DNA of 64,000 nucleotides. Origin: Syngnathus acus (Eukaryota > Chordata > Actinopteri > Syngnathiformes > Syngnathidae). Each line of letters opens with the position of its first letter. The first letter of the stretch is position 1. The translations under genes and the position numbers were made by a program. The DNA is taken from contig NC_051089.1 of NCBI RefSeq assembly GCF_901709675.1, positions 12,885,976 to 12,949,975 of the forward strand, in the 5' to 3' direction. The notes under the pieces were generated by a model that was given only the letters and a program-made list of their open reading frames with translations, made no database searches and was not told the DNA's origin. This document shows positions 23,414 to 37,060 of the stretch, in pieces.

Positions 23414-23522
23414 TAGTGTTTACTCTGCTTCTCCCCACTGTATATTTTGGGCTTTTGTTAACAAGTTACACCAGCAACATTTTGCGCTGCCCTCCACGGC
23501 TGAGTGAACATGTACGCATAAA

Positions 23523-23590
23523 CACACACACACACACGCACGCACTCACACACACTCACAAATGCACACACACAAACACACGCACACACT
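23523..23590. repeat. (CA)n microsatellite, interrupted
   Basis: Alternating CA with CG and CT interruptions. Confidence 0.9.
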
Positions 23591-25819
23591 TAGCTTTGTT
23601 GTTTTAAGGACTTTTCAATCGCCTTTTCATAGCAGTCATTATGACGTAGTAAACAAACCATTGATAGCAATTTCATTAATCAGAGTTCCATAAAATTGTG
23701 GTAAACTCGATTTATTTCACTCTGGTTACTTTCACTACACACAATCGCTCACTAAAATGGTCCAGTTCACTTGAGCCAATGGACCAAATCATTTGAGTTT
23801 GCTATTTACGAGTATGTTAGTTTCTGCTAACTCACCTTTGATTTGGTTTAAAGGTGGAATTTGCAGTAAAACAAGCAAACAACAAACACATTTTGTCATA
23901 GTTGACACTTAACTAGTAGAATATTAGTCAAATGATCTTTTGAAAAATCATACTTCCCGGGACAAGTTTTATACCGCTACTAATTTCATTGTAATTCTCA
24001 TTTTGCAATTAGTCAAGTGTGAGAGACATTAGCGATAGAAGGCACGACCGAATCGTGAGTCAGTCATTTGCGCATGTGCACTGCAGACATTGTGCATGTG
24101 CACTCCTTTTGCAAAAGGAGACTATTATATTTTCATGATCAGATTGTTGAACTATGGTTAGAAACATAAGTTAAAAAGAAGGAATTGGACAGAAAATCAT
24201 GGGTAAATTGTGATGTCCTGTTATGTGCATGAATGTTTGTGCACGAGCTCCCTGGGCGGTCGCTTTACCCGCCAGGTTGAATCCCTCGGGTAGACTATGT
24301 GAGAGTGCCGCCCAATTCATTTACCTTAGAACCGTTTCACGCCATCGCGAGTCTTCCTTTCATGAGATTTCATGAGACTTACGAGATCGTGCCAAGTGTG
24401 AGAATTACTCCTCAGAAACAAAACACTTTTCAATAGAAACACCTATGCGTCAAAATTTTACGTTATTGAACATAGCTTCCATTTTACGGAAAAGTTTAAT
24501 GGAAACCCACTTATTGTTGTAAGGATCGTCGGCTAATTTAACGGGAACGTGACAATCGGATGTATGCCCATCCTGTATAACATAGTGTTTAAAACCTGGC
24601 ACAGCACATCCGCAAAATTGCTCTGCAAGCAGCCGGTTGCAATTGACTTAGATATACTCAGTGTCCTGAAATGACCCAGATGCAAGGAAATGTAGAGCTG
24701 AAAGGAGTTTTGCCATTGGTGATTTGGCGAAACTCCCTCTTGTGACTGGCTCCAAGAGTGACCTCATTCATAAGCTCATAAAATTCATTGCTCAATAGAT
24801 GCTCAAAAGGTGTTGTAATCATTTGTGTGTGTGGATTTTCAGAGTTTCACAAGAGCAGAACCCCAGATTTTGGTTTGGCCTTGGTGTCTGTCTGATGCGC
24901 AATAGCATTGCAGGCCTTTTAACTGCCCTGTGATTGAATGGCGAGCAGGTTTGTGTCCGCCTTTCACTCAAAGTTAGCTGGGATTGACTCCAGCTCCTTG
25001 CAACACGGAGCAGAATAAGCAGTAAAGAAAATGAATAGATGGACTTTTACTAACATACTGTACTTATTTCTGATATCATGATACATTCGAAAATATGAAG
25101 TGTTGCCCTTAATGTTTATATGATCTGAAGTTCTCCCTTTTCCCAACCAGCTGATAAATGAGCTCACAAAAGCCAAAAGTTTGCAATAACACTGGGCTGA
25201 ATGCTGCAAACTCCGGCAAAACCTATGTAATAATTTAGACTTGCCAGCAGAGGAGAGTTCTTACTGTGCTGTTAAGAATCTGCAACAGCACCTCATCCGT
25301 CATCTGTCACCGTCTGTTCAGGCTATCTCTCGGGCCCAGCTGGAGAGTATCCGCTCTCTCCGAGCTCACATAGATGCACACAGCTTCAAATGTGATGGAT
25401 GAGGCAGTGTGCCTTGCTCTTTTCACAGAGCGCGACTCCATTTACACCTACAATGTAGCGGGGAACACTTGTCTGGCTCGTTGGTCCCTGTGTTGTCCTT
25501 ATCCTGACCATTATGAACAAGTGAAGACAGATGTAGGGCACACATGGCCCCTTTTTTCACCCATCTTACGTGACTCTTAACACTGAGGGGCGTAGCGACA
25601 GCTAAACTTTTTTAAATGGGGTGGCCACGGTGCGAAACCCTTCCAGACACACTCATAATACTGTACAAGAGGGGTAGGAGGATTACATTCAAAAGTGGCC
25701 ACTGTCAATTTCGCAAATTTCTGAACTCTGTCACTTTAGACGCTGAGGCAATCTGAAAAGATCTGAGGCGTACCCGTATCTGCGCATCAGAACCGTATAC
25801 GAATCTGTGGTGTCTCAAA
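23591..25819. other. Intergenic, no gene seen
   Basis: No recognisable exon. The stretch 25230-25560 has fewer stops on the + strand but gives no recognisable domain. It may be old mobile-element coding sequence. Confidence 0.45.
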
Positions 25820-26338
25820 TTGAGTAGCGAATTGGCTGTGGGAAACAAACTGCGAATCAGAATTTTCTCATTCGAGTCAGAAGGCGTCATTGCCACGGAC
25901 GAGGCAGGACAACCAAATGCAACACGGGCTCCTTATTTAGGGAAAGGGAAAAGGAGACGAGGGCTGGAACGCCAGCAGACACGGTGTACGAAGCGGGCTG
26001 ACGATGCGGTCAGCGAACGCGCATCGTCGTGGCAGACAGATGCAAAGCAAGCTAGTGGTTGGGCACAGGCAGAAGGTCAGGCCAAACAGAGTCCCGGCAT
26101 CTCGCTACACAGCGTGGCAGGCATACGTGCATCAAGGCAGACGAACCAGCCAGGCATACCGCTCCACAGCGGATCAGGCAAATGGCAATCAGATGGTATG
26201 GCAAAAACAGGGGTCAGGCATACGTGTGTCGAAGCAGACAAACTGGCCAGACGTACCGCTACACAGTGGGTCAGAGCAGGGACGGGTGACAGGTGTGCAT
26301 GTCAAGGTAGACAAACTGTCCAGGACTGACGGTCTATA
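25820..26338. repeat. T-poor, degenerate tandem repeat region
   Basis: A stretch rich in GGCAGAC/CAGGCA with few T residues. A unit beginning CATACGTGCATCAAGGCAGA (near 26122) recurs as CATACGTGTGTCGAAGCAGA (near 26219) and as a partial GTGTGCATGTCAAGGTAGAC (near 26294). The units also share ACCGCT.CACAG. The composition leaves all three + frames open (169, 118 and 76 codons), so none should be taken as a gene on length alone. Confidence 0.6.
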
Positions 26339-26549
26339 TACCGTATTTTCCGCACTATAAGGCGCGCCGGATTATAAGGCGCACCTTCAATGAATGACCC
26401 ATTTTAAAACTTTGTCCGGACTTTGGACACGCCTGCTGTAGTGGCTCAATATTGGTCCATATATAAGGCACGCCTGATTATAAGGCGCACTGTCGGCTTT
26501 TGAGAAAAGTTGAGGTTTTTAGGTGCGCCTTATAGTGCGGAAAATACAG
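26339..26549. mobile_element. Palindromic MITE-like element, copy 4
   Basis: The termini TACCGTATTTTCCGCACTAT and ATAGTGCGGAAAATACAGCA flank GGCGCGCC/GGCGCACC blocks. At 211 bp it is a shorter, internally deleted copy. It directly abuts the T-poor repeat region. Confidence 0.85.
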
Positions 26550-29500
26550 CACAGGCCCTAATCAGCGTTGTTATATTCTGTCCCAGTTCTTTATCTTTAA
26601 TGCTCACTATGCTAATAGGAATTACCAGGAGGCTGCTTTCTCAGGTTATGTAATGTATACCAGAAAGATCGAGACACAGCTGTGGAGCCTTCTCTGCAAG
26701 ATTGCGGAAGAAGGTCTAATCCCTCCCCCTCCAAGGTCCCTACTCTTACACTACTCTTGGCCGCCCTCCTGCAAGAGAGCGACTCTGTCTAGCCTGTGTG
26801 ATAATATGTGACCTTGCAGTTTCAAGCGAGATCAACTCCTACATATATTTGCAAAGGGTGTCATAGAGAAGGGAAAGCCGGTGAAAGCATGAGAAAGGTC
26901 ACCGCAAGATAACGGCATAGCTCAAGCTACCTAGCTAATCACATGTGCCAAAGAGGCCTATCCTAACCAAGCGTCAGCGATCAGCGCCAATTAGCATGAG
27001 CAGTTCCTCATTGGCGACGTGCCCCCCCTTTATTTATTTATTTATTTAGTCTAGTGTTGCCGACAGTGGGCCACAGTGTGTACAGGGAGCTTGTGTGTTT
27101 GCTCAGCCAATTGAAAAATTAGAGGGAACATTGCCTGTGGGTACAACCGGTACGGAAGCAGTGTAAAGGTAGCCTAAGTTGCCATTTATTTTGGACGGCT
27201 ATTCAAGAAGTGTTGCATAGCTTTTTTTTTTTCCCCCTCCGAAGTTCTGCCCTGAAACTCAGAACCAAAAACAACATCCCCTTTTGAGATCTGAGACTAT
27301 GATTGTGACAGATCTTTGTACGATCAGAGAGCATACCTAGCGAGCATACCCTTGCAGATGAAAATAAATACCAGTGATTAAGCCACCGTATGGCAAGTGA
27401 GGCCAGCAAGCCTTGATATATCATAAACAATAATGTGTTAAGGTTTTACAATTGGTAATAAAACCAAGTGCGCTGTGATATGCTAATTCTAACACATGCA
27501 GACAATGGGCAGGTGCATCCATGTACAAAGTAGAAAAGGTCACCATAATCAAGTACAGATAAAAAAAAGACAAGACACCTTCTGGCTCATAGCAAAATGA
27601 GACACCACTAAAATACCATCTCAGTTTCAATCTGGTTTTAAGAAGGTAATTGACATAAGGTTTAAAAAAGAGAGAACTGTCAAGCCAGACACTAAAATAC
27701 AGTACATACATCCCAAGAAACCATTTAAATACTTATTTATTTATTTTTATTTTTTTATTACCATTTTTATTGTAATAGAAATCCCTGAGGGATTCACAGG
27801 TCTCACATCTCAGGTCTCAGCATCACTGTTGTTTTGTCAGTATTTTTAGTTAACTTTAGCAGAGATAGTTACGTTAGGGTTAGAAAATGTGAAACATGGT
27901 CTTCAATTTGAGATAGAGGGACCAACACAATAAATCTATAGATAAATTAATCTGCATGAAATGACAACTGGCTCCATCCCCAAAAACGCAAATCTTCAAT
28001 ATATGGACGGAATAGTACTATGTCAAAGATGGAGCCCTGAGGAACTTGTGTCAAACATTGAGCCATTTATATGTGAGCCCATCAAATTAAACAGGTTATA
28101 GTCTTTCAGTTTCTTCACAAACCAACCCACAGCATGCTTCGACAAACCAATTTCAGGTGAGATATTGTGACATGATAAATTCAGTCAACTGGGACTGGTC
28201 AATAAATAGTGTAGCAAAAATCTGTAGTTTATTGCTTTATTGTTTATGGCTTGACTTACATGTTTCCACAGTGTACACAAATAGCCTTTGTCTTATTTTT
28301 GGTATGTTTGTTGGAATAGATCGTCATAAGATCAATTGATCAACTCAAATTCAGTAATAGAAACCATTTCATTTGTTCAATAAATGTTACTGTAGTTGTT
28401 ACCATTTTAATAGAAAATGTTTATAATTGATATTTCAAGTCTTCTTATTCATTGAAATAAGATGGCTCAAACAATCTCTGTTCTCAGAAGTATTTTGGAT
28501 AACTATGACCATTTCAAACGGTATTCTTTCTTTTTCAAGGAATGAATCCCCCGTAGTTTCTATTTGGACATTGTTTAGTTGGATTTATTCCTTCATTCAG
28601 GATTTATTTATTATTTTTCTGCTGCTTCTATTCCTATTGATTGGCCGCACTCTGTTGCTGCGGAAAGCGATGGGTAGGTGGTGCGTAGGCGTTTTATGAC
28701 CCGTCCTCATCCTCTCGCCGTCCTGTAAAGTGCTTAACGACAATCAATCTTAACTTGTCTCCTAAGGAGATCACATCGACCACGAGCTGGCTATTGATTT
28801 GTAAAGAGGCCTCCAGGTGGTCTTCCCACAAACCTCACCTGCTTGCGGTCAGACTGAAATACTGATTTACGAATAAGTGGCCGTGGTAACATTACTAAAA
28901 ACGCAATACCTGATAACAAAGGGTAGATAACCATGCTCAATTAACCTAGGTCCAATTTGACCGATTTACAACTTAAAGGACTCTCTAATAACAATAAATA
29001 TAATGAGCAATAAATTGTGTTTTACTTCGAACTGCCTCAAGGCCTCATGCAATTCTTCACTCTGTGTCTTGAGCATATAAAAGTAATGAATTTCACTGAA
29101 TTTTGAGTGGTATAGCCAACCTTGTAACACCTGTGGCATTCCGGATCAAACGTTATCGACATCCAAAATGAATGGGTATCTAAATTATATCACATATTGC
29201 ATCATCCTTAAAAGAGCTCATTCCAACTCCAGACATCAACACGACGGTGAGTATGGTGAATCATTTATCACAGCTGGATGTGAACTTGAAAACTGTAGAT
29301 TTGGGGTTCTGAAAGAGCAACCAAGAAGGAACATGAGTCTATTTGGAATAAAGGACAAAACAGTGTCAGAACATCTGCAAATAGACACATTTACTAAAGC
29401 CATACAAAAAAATCTGACGTTGAAACTGTAAAGAAGCAGACATCAATAATGAATAGCAGTTCTGTAGAAGACAAGACACTGAACATGGACACTATAAAAG

Positions 29501-29809
29501 CAAACACGAAGAAAGCAAAAACTCAGTTATGGCAACAAAACCCACGCAGAAAAGCAGGTTTTTAAGGAATGTGACTCCAGTTGTCAAAAGAATAAACATT
29601 CTGTTCTTGCATCTAAGTTAGAGCCCCTCACAAACATCACACCTTTGAGATGTTTCCGTTTACCTGGCTCGTTCTTTTTGACATAGCATTGGTGCGTGAG
29701 CAAAGGAGAATATCCAAGAGGGCTTTGATGGGTCATTCTGTTATTCTGACAATCATTTATATGTGTATGATAGAGAGGGAGAGTGAAAACTACACTTCAA
29801 AAGTTCCAA
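26550..29809. other. Intergenic, no gene seen
   Basis: AT-rich sequence with short TTTA runs (27029-27050, 27735-27755). No exon with a known product and no RNA gene was recognised. The stretch 28960-29810 lies just upstream of the Gypsy pol fragment and may be more of the same element, but I could not align it. Confidence 0.45.
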
Positions 29810-30800
29810 CAATGGGTTCATGTTTATTGGACAAAAAAAATCAGCAAAAGGCATTGAAGCTAACCCAAACAAGGTAAAGGCAATCCAGCTGCTGCCACAG
29901 TCTAAATGTGTGGAAGATGCAATGCGCCTCATGGTCATGGCTAACATACCGTATTTTCCGCTCTATAAGGCGCACCTAAAAACCTCCGATTTTCTCAAAA
30001 GCCGACAGTGCGCCTTATAATCCGGTGCGCCTTATATATGGACCAACATGCATTCGTGGATGAGGACTAATTTATTAAAGTAAGCTTTAGGTGTTTATTT
30101 TGTGTGCTGTGTTTGAGCGACGTTGAGTTATTGATATATTGTTATTGTTTTCACTATTTCGAGTGTTACTATATTGTGATTGCATTAACGTTTGAGCAAC
30201 GTTGAGTTATTTATTCTATGCGCCTTCTAGGCTGGTGCGCCTTATATACGGACAAAGTTTTAAAATGGGCCATTCATTGAAGGTGCGCCTTATAATCCGG
30301 TGCGCCTTATAGTGCGGAAAATACGGTACTACCTTACCAATTTCATGCAACAGTAAGCCGCCTTAAACATACCACTTATAGACAAAAAAGCAAATCAGGT
30401 GGATGCAGCCGGTGCCACAGGAAACAACGTTCTAGAAACTAAAGGAGATCCTAAGCTCACCAAAAGTGCTTGCTCAGAACTCCAACATAGAAGACATGAG
30501 TTGCTGCAGATGCATTGCCATATGGTTCCACAGCCATACTCTCACAGCAGCAGTCGGCCTTTGGCGACCAGTGACCCACATTTCAAGACGACTGGCTGAC
30601 ACTGAGAGGCGCTATGTGCAAATAGAAAAGATGTTCCGCATCACATGGGAGTATGAAAGACTAGAATTATATCTAGTGGGTTCATGCATTCCAAGGTTCA
30701 GGCCTAGGCTGCTACGATATTCATTAAAACTCATCTATCTTCCAAGGAAAAGTCTTCTCACAGTCAAAGCTCTATCACACGCCACATTAGTGAAGTCCAC
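29810..30800 (+). mobile_element. Ty3/Gypsy retrotransposon pol fragment, split by a MITE
   Basis: The + strand encodes SAKGIEANPNKVKAIQLLP before 29946 and YYLTNF just after 30328. These are the two halves of the 'G..PDP.KV.AI..MP....LR.FLGM.NYL..F' connection between reverse transcriptase and RNase H of Gypsy elements. At 30565-30789 the RNase H region follows: RPVTHISRRLADTERRYVQI and LKLIYLPRKSLLTVKALSHA, matching 'PVAYASR.LTETE.RYAQIEKE' and 'V.YVPGK.L..ADTLSRA'. The part between these blocks is shortened and the catalytic D is displaced, so it is an inactive fossil. No integrase was recognised downstream. Confidence 0.85.
29947..30328. mobile_element. Palindromic MITE-like element, copy 5 (nested in Gypsy pol)
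   Basis: The termini TACCGTATTTTCCGCTCTAT and ATAGTGCGGAAAATACGGTA flank two outer GGCGCACC/GGTGCGCC blocks and a unique middle of about 150 bases. It interrupts the Gypsy reading between MVMAN and YYLTNF. Confidence 0.9.
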
Positions 30801-30921
30801 CATTTTGTGGAGATCTCTGTCGACGAGATTCTTGTGGACATTGACACATAGACACAAACATTTGGGTCTCCAATGGTTCTGCAAGTTCACACTTCAAAGG
30901 TCTGTGATTTTCTTAGTGAAC

Positions 30922-31385
30922 TGTCAGGGTCCGGGAGTTTTCTCTTCTGTCCACAGGTGGCATCAGTGAGCAGGGTGTTGCTGAGCAAGCTCGTTAAGGG
31001 GAGACTCTTAAGGAGCTTGCTGCCAGCAACTCGTCGCCCGAGTGTTTGCCCATGTGGTCGCCTCCACGGCTTTTGTACTTGCGCTTAGATCTACCCTGCT
31101 CGCCTTCGCCGTGCCTCCTGGTTCTCCAGTCTGCCCGTTCGCCCTTCGCCACATTACCATCGAGCCACCTGACAAATCTATTGTTGTCTTCCATCTCCTG
31201 GACCCACCTCGCTGACCTCCCGATAGAATCCAATCCTCCCTGGCGGCACTTCACTCACTCCACCTTCGAAGGACCAGCTCTGTTACTCCTGTCCTGGACC
31301 CTCAGCTCTGCTATTCCATTCCCCCTTTTTAATAAACACTTAAAGATCATCTCGGTCTTCTGAGTATGTTCTGCATGTGGGGCAA
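30922..31385 (+). mobile_element. LTR-like sequence with AATAAA
   Basis: It starts TGTCAGGGTCCGGGAG. It is C/T-rich and contains AATAAACACTTAAAGATC at 31331 followed by TCTGCATGTGGGG. This resembles the 3' parts of fish Gypsy LTRs, and it follows the Gypsy pol fossil by about 130 bases. No matching second LTR or target duplication was found, so the boundaries are approximate. Confidence 0.4.
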
Positions 31386-34300
31386 ACAATCGGCAAAACC
31401 ATGACCTGAACATCACCTGCGCTTCTTGTAATTTCTCGTAAATGCCGGACTCAACAAAATCATTTTCTTCTTGTGCCATGTCAGGGACTATCATTTGCAC
31501 CTCTTCTGTGCAGCATTTGAAGGGAATGAGAGGAGACACTGAATGGTGGTGAATTAAGTCAGCTGTGGTCACCCCCACAACCATGCAAACTCCCTTTTTT
31601 TTATTTGCGCGGGCTTGCGTGTGTCTGCCAAAATACCAATTGCTCTAACACTTTTCCAAGCAGAGTTAGATAATAATGCATATTTGAATGTATTTTTATT
31701 TTATTTGCATTTGATTTGAATATAATTTGCAATTTTAGTTGCATTTTTAGTTTTAGTTGCATTTTTATTTGCATTACTTGTAAAACCATGATGTGCTAGA
31801 GAAAAATACCGGGCAGATTTAGAATCAGCGCAAAAATAAACCAGAAAATTGTATTTGGATTTCTGATTGAAGTTGATTGTACACTAGGACTGTACATTAC
31901 TGTAGTTTGAGAGGTGATTTCTAGAGTTTAAGCAACCGACTCAGAACGCCCCAAACTTTAGCAGTTCTATCCCGTTGAACACTTTTTTTACACATTAAAC
32001 ATCTTATTTTAGATTCCAGGTGTGCTCAGTGAAGGTTTTATGTATCTGACTCAGATTACACTCACCACATCAAATACAACAGACATGCATTGATTTGAAG
32101 CATTTCTCAGTGCTGGAAGCACTGAAACCACAGACAAGCGTCATAATTCAGAGGGTTTACTTTATTTGACATGTGCAGCGTTCATGACAAAATAACAGGA
32201 CACACTAAATTTCCTTTAACTGCTGTCCTTGCACTCCTCATTGCCCAAAGCATTTGCATCTGTCACCCTCCATACATTTAGGCTTGCAGAGCTGCAGGTT
32301 CATGTGAGGAAGAAGAACTTTTGGGAACATTACCAGATTAAAGAAAATACACTACAGCCATTTTGAGAGTCTCAGTTTTTGTTTGTATGCTGATATTCCT
32401 AATTATAATGCTACAAATGTTTTTCTGTTTGTATATTGAAATTCCATTTACTAGATGGATGTCTTTCAACTAAAAAGGTTCCCTATTATTTTGGAACCTT
32501 CGATATTATTTTGTCGTGCATGCAAAACAATTTGGCTCGGTTTATTTAAATTGACATAGTCAGGCCGCAGTCTGATAATTTTCATACTCATATTTTTCAC
32601 AAATCTAGATTATTTGTCAGTCCACGTGTATTTGTTTCAACACTGATTTTGTTCAACACTTGTACTTGTACTTCAGATCCTTCTATGATCATAGAATCTT
32701 TGAATTTAAATATGCTTTGTATTTAATCATTTCAAATTAATTCCAAGATTTTACTAAAGAGAGGATATTTGTTACATCTGCAGTAAATAATGTCACACCT
32801 TAGTGTCATGATTAACGGAACAGTTTACAGATACCAGATGGATAATACAATGCTAGCAAACAATGTGTTAGTTAATATGAGTTTGAAACAATAAAACAAA
32901 TCACACCCATTGTTTCAGCTTAATGGGAATGATTAACCTTTTGCGTAGTTCAACCAAAACTGTCCTCTAGAGCCGCCCTTGTGAGAGGAATGATATAAGA
33001 AAATGTGAATCTAATGTGTGTGTGTGCGCGTGTGTGTGTGTGTGTGTGCGTGTGTGTGTGTGTGTGAGAGTGTGTGTGTGCATGTGTTTTTTTTCTCAAG
33101 TAATATTCAAAGTGTTCGTTCAAACTGTGTGGGAGGATGAACCTTAATGGACAGTGCTTTCCTTTTATTAGAAGCAGTTCCAGATAATTGAAGTGGCATT
33201 TTTGTGTATGCATATTATACTAAAGCGCCTTTGTGGATTTAAGAAAAACAACTCAGGGAGAGAATTAGTGTTGATGACGGTACAAATTCTTGCTCCTGGA
33301 GGCAAAAGGACAACTTCACATTTTCAAAGTGAAGCCAAACTTTATTGAAAAAAAGGGTCACTTTGACTCAACAGAAATTATGGAATTTTTGAGAGACTAA
33401 TGATTCCACAATCCAACAGTTATGCTGCATTCAGACCAAGGACACAATGTCGCTTTACCACACGTGTCTTAATTGTGTGAATTTGATTCTGTGATACCAA
33501 CGTAGTTCCGTCAATCATGCCATGCTACAGAGAAGATGCGGGGCCCATTCTTCTCCTCTGAAAAAATAATGCATGCACTCGGGAATCAGGTGGTTGTGCT
33601 ATAATATAATGCTAAATGCTACTGTTAATGTGGAGTGGAAAACTGAATACAATAATAGACACAGGTGATAATATTTTTCACTTTGGAAAAAAATATTGAG
33701 AACATGCCAAAAGCAAATAGAAAACGTTCCTGGCCAGAACTGAACAGACCAGAAGTTAAGGTGTCATTTTTATTTTCCCTACAGGACAGTGTTGCCTTTA
33801 AATGTCAAATATGCATGGCAGTTGAAAACCGGATCACTTAACTGATCAATAGAATTGATTTGCTACAAAAAAATACATTTAAAGATAATTTTGAGAAGAA
33901 AAAATATCATTATAATTACGTTAGTACCATTGTTCTTCCACAGAGCACTGCCTGTCTGTTAAGAAACAGATAGACACATAATTCTAATTGGGCCAATTGT
34001 GACAGCAATGTTTTTCTCCTTAGTCTTTTTTTTTTTTTTTTTAAATGTCTACCTTTCATCGACTTCTCTGGTGAGGCTACGAGGAGTCAAGTGCACATCA
34101 CATACTTGCTGCGTGGGACTCTGTCTGGTGGATATCTGTCTTTAGGTTTAGCCATTTCAGTATTCAAACCTAAAAGAGAGAACAAGCGCAGTGGGAAAGC
34201 GGCCATTTGAATAATTGAAGAGACTCCATGGCGCTGGAGGATGCTCTCTCTTCTTTACACTCTCTGTCGCCACCATCTTTCCCCTTCCTTCGCTTTTCCA

Positions 34301-35635
34301 GTCTAGCTACTTGAAGTTTGTCCCAGAAAGCAGTCTGGGACTTGTGCAAGCAGAGCAGTGCAAGCAAGAATCCCAGTGGAATGCTGGAAAGAGATAGAAA
34401 GAAGGAAAATGGAGTAACTTCACAGTAGACGTTTTGACAGACAAGTGGCGAGTGACCTAAAGGAGGCATAAAATAAGTGACTCAATCCTTCATCTTTCTT
34501 TGACATTTTCGAAGTGGAAGTCAACCCGATATGTCAAAACCTCTTGTTTAATCTGTTATTCTAATAAATAAATGTAACATTCAAAGCACGACATTTATTC
34601 ACCTGTGGGAGGTGCCATTTTTCTTTTAAAAATTCCTTAGGGTTGACTTTCGCTTTAATAACAAAACAAAGCTTTTCATTTTGATTAAAATGACAGATAA
34701 AACCAAGGCTGTCAAGTCAAATGACGGAGGAACAATTTTAAAGTGCTCATTAAAAAGGTATTTTTCTACGTTCTTTTTTCCATGGTTTTTTTTCCCCATC
34801 AGAATTAATTTAGTAAAATGAATATAAAACATTTTGCTCATCATGTCAGTGTACCTTGTAAGGAAATCATGGATCACATAGCCCATTTGGTCGCTCTAGA
34901 CTAGAGTAACGTGATGTTTGCAAGACTTTTATTCGAGATTAGCCTGTTTTGAGGAGGTTGGGCCCCTCTCATACAAATGAGCCACTGCTCATCCTGCTCC
35001 TTTAACTGTGAGGCCCGTGCAAGACATGGTACACGTTCAGCAGAATAAGTGACCGGGCAACTGACTTTGCATGTAATTGTGTGGACATCAGATTTTCTTA
35101 TTTCAGAGTCGATACAATGATTCATCTATAGAACACCGTGTGTAACATGCACACACACACGCACACGCACACACACATACTACCAGTTGATGAGAAGTTT
35201 ACATAAATTCATCATAGACATAAATGCACATTTTGGGGGTTAAATTATGTATTTTAATGTTCTTTTTCCAGAGTGGGAGGAATAAACAATGTCAGTGATT
35301 TGCTTCAGAAGTTTAAATGTCTTTTGCTAGTGTTAAATATGTGTGGAGTGTGCCAACAACTGACAGAAGATAGTTGATGACTACAAAAAGTATTTCGTTA
35401 AAATTAAACTCCCAATGGAAAGTATAACCAAATAATAGTCTGTATTTGTGCCAATCCGTATTATTGTACTAAAGTCAAGACAAAGTCCACACACACCTGT
35501 TAAAATGCCAGGTTTTTGCGAATAAAATATTAGGCCAGTATTAATCATTAAAAATAATGACCTGTACAACTCAAGGCAAAATGTAATTATTATTTTGACA
35601 GAGAAAACCTGAAAAAATAGGCAACTAGGATAATG
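31386..35635. other. Intergenic, no gene seen
   Basis: AT-rich sequence with no recognised exon. It contains the GT microsatellite (33015-33087), a poly-T run near 34030 and a short CA run near 35150. The stretch 33900-34470 has a moderate number of stop-free codons on both strands but no domain. Confidence 0.45.
33015..33087. repeat. (GT)n microsatellite
   Basis: GT dinucleotides with a few GC and GA interruptions. Confidence 0.95.
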
Positions 35636-35639
35636 TGGT

Positions 35640-36250
35640 TGCACCTGTGCATAACACCTTATAACTGGATAGTCAACTCTCAACTCATCTCTATTTTTAG
35701 AGTGCTTCAAAAACAACAGGGGTGCAGAAATTGTAGTTTTGCAATCATAGCGTGCTTGTCAATTTTAGTATCTGATAGCACAGAAAGAGAGAGCTTCCTT
35801 AGGTTTCAGTCAGGAGAGGGGTACAAAAGCATTTTCAAGCCATTAAATATACCATGGAACACAGTGCGGACAGTCACCATCAAGTGGAGAAATATAGCAT
35901 AACAGTGACTTCCCAAGAACTGGGTGTTCCGCCAAGATTTATGAACAGAAGAGAAGAAAATTGGTCAGGGAGGATGCCAAGAGCCCGACAGCAATGTTGA
36001 AGGAGATGCAGGAATTTCTGGCAGGTATTGACTTTTTAATACATATATATCTGGACGATGGGGTAGGGTGACAAGACGGTCGGCTTTTTTTTCCCCCAAA
36101 GAAAAAGAATGAAGCCCTGCTATATTACGCAAAACAACACGATGCGGTGGCTCGATAAAAACCAAGGTTGAAATTTTGGAACGTTGTAATTCTACCGTGT
36201 GACTACCATGTGATACACCAAAAAACAGAGTTCCTGGAGATTTAAATAAT
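35640..36250 (+). mobile_element. Tc1-like transposon remnant
   Basis: It begins near GTTGCACCTGTGC (terminal-repeat-like). It contains GGAGAAATATAGCATAACAG, GGTCAGGGAGGATGCCAAGA, GGAGATGCAGGAATTTCTGG, ATGGGGTAGGGTGACAAGAC and AACCAAGGTTGAAATTTTGG in the order found in fish Tc1 transposase genes. Gaps and stops break the frame, so it is inactive. Confidence 0.75.
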
Positions 36251-36769
36251 GCACAACAGGCTCAGTCGACCACTTTGTAAAGGCTCCTAATGATGCCGGC
36301 ATATGTCCACATCGAACAACTATTCCAGCCCTGTGAAAAATATTTTCCCTCTTCTCATTCTGATTTTTTGGGGAAGTTTTACCTCTGATGTGGAAGATCA
36401 ATTTTAATATCTGATAAATATTTATCTTAAATATCTAACAAACATAACAGAAGTTAACAAAGTGTAATTCTTAAATCTTGATTTTTTTTATCAAACGAAG
36501 AATATATCGACACTTTCGTCTGCTGTCTATTGTGTATTTATTTAATCTTGTTTATTTATACATTGACACGTTCGTCTGCTGTTGTTTGTTTATTCAGTCA
36601 CGGATATCTTTTGCATCTACGGCGGATCTATTCCCCTCACTCGTTTCGTTTGTCGTTTTTGTCCTGTCTGATGTTTATATTGTCTAACTGTTTATTTATG
36701 TATTTAATTATTAATTTAATCTCTCTCTCTCTCTCTCGCTACCTACCTACTTACTAGTTACCACCTTTC

Positions 36770-37060
36770 TGTGTAGATTTATCTTAATACAGCCACAGTA
36801 GAGGTTTTTGGAACATGAACCTTTTTAAGGTCAAGTGGAAGTTGACTTGCTGGAGTTTTGGGGATCATTGTCTTGCTGCAGAATCCAATTGCACTTCAGC
36901 TTGAGTCACAAACTAATGGACCAACATTCTCTCTCAGGATGTTTGGGGAAAGAGCCGAATTCACAGGTCTAGCAATCATAGCAATTCGACCAGGTCCTGA
37001 AGTAAAAAGCAGTCGCAAACTGTCACACCACTCAGACTATGTCTGCCTCTTGCTATGATA
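36770..37060 (-). mobile_element. Mariner/Tc1-type fragment, antisense
   Basis: GATCATTGTCTTGCTGCAGA, then TTCAGCTTGAGTCACAAACT and CTCTCAGGATGTTTGGGG, are the reverse complement of a segment common in fish mariner-type transposase ORFs. It is short and frame-broken. Confidence 0.5.

Noticed and set aside
25820-26329. 169-codon open frame as a possible gene
   Set aside because: The other two + frames are also open because the sequence is T-poor and repetitive. No domain or splice context was seen.
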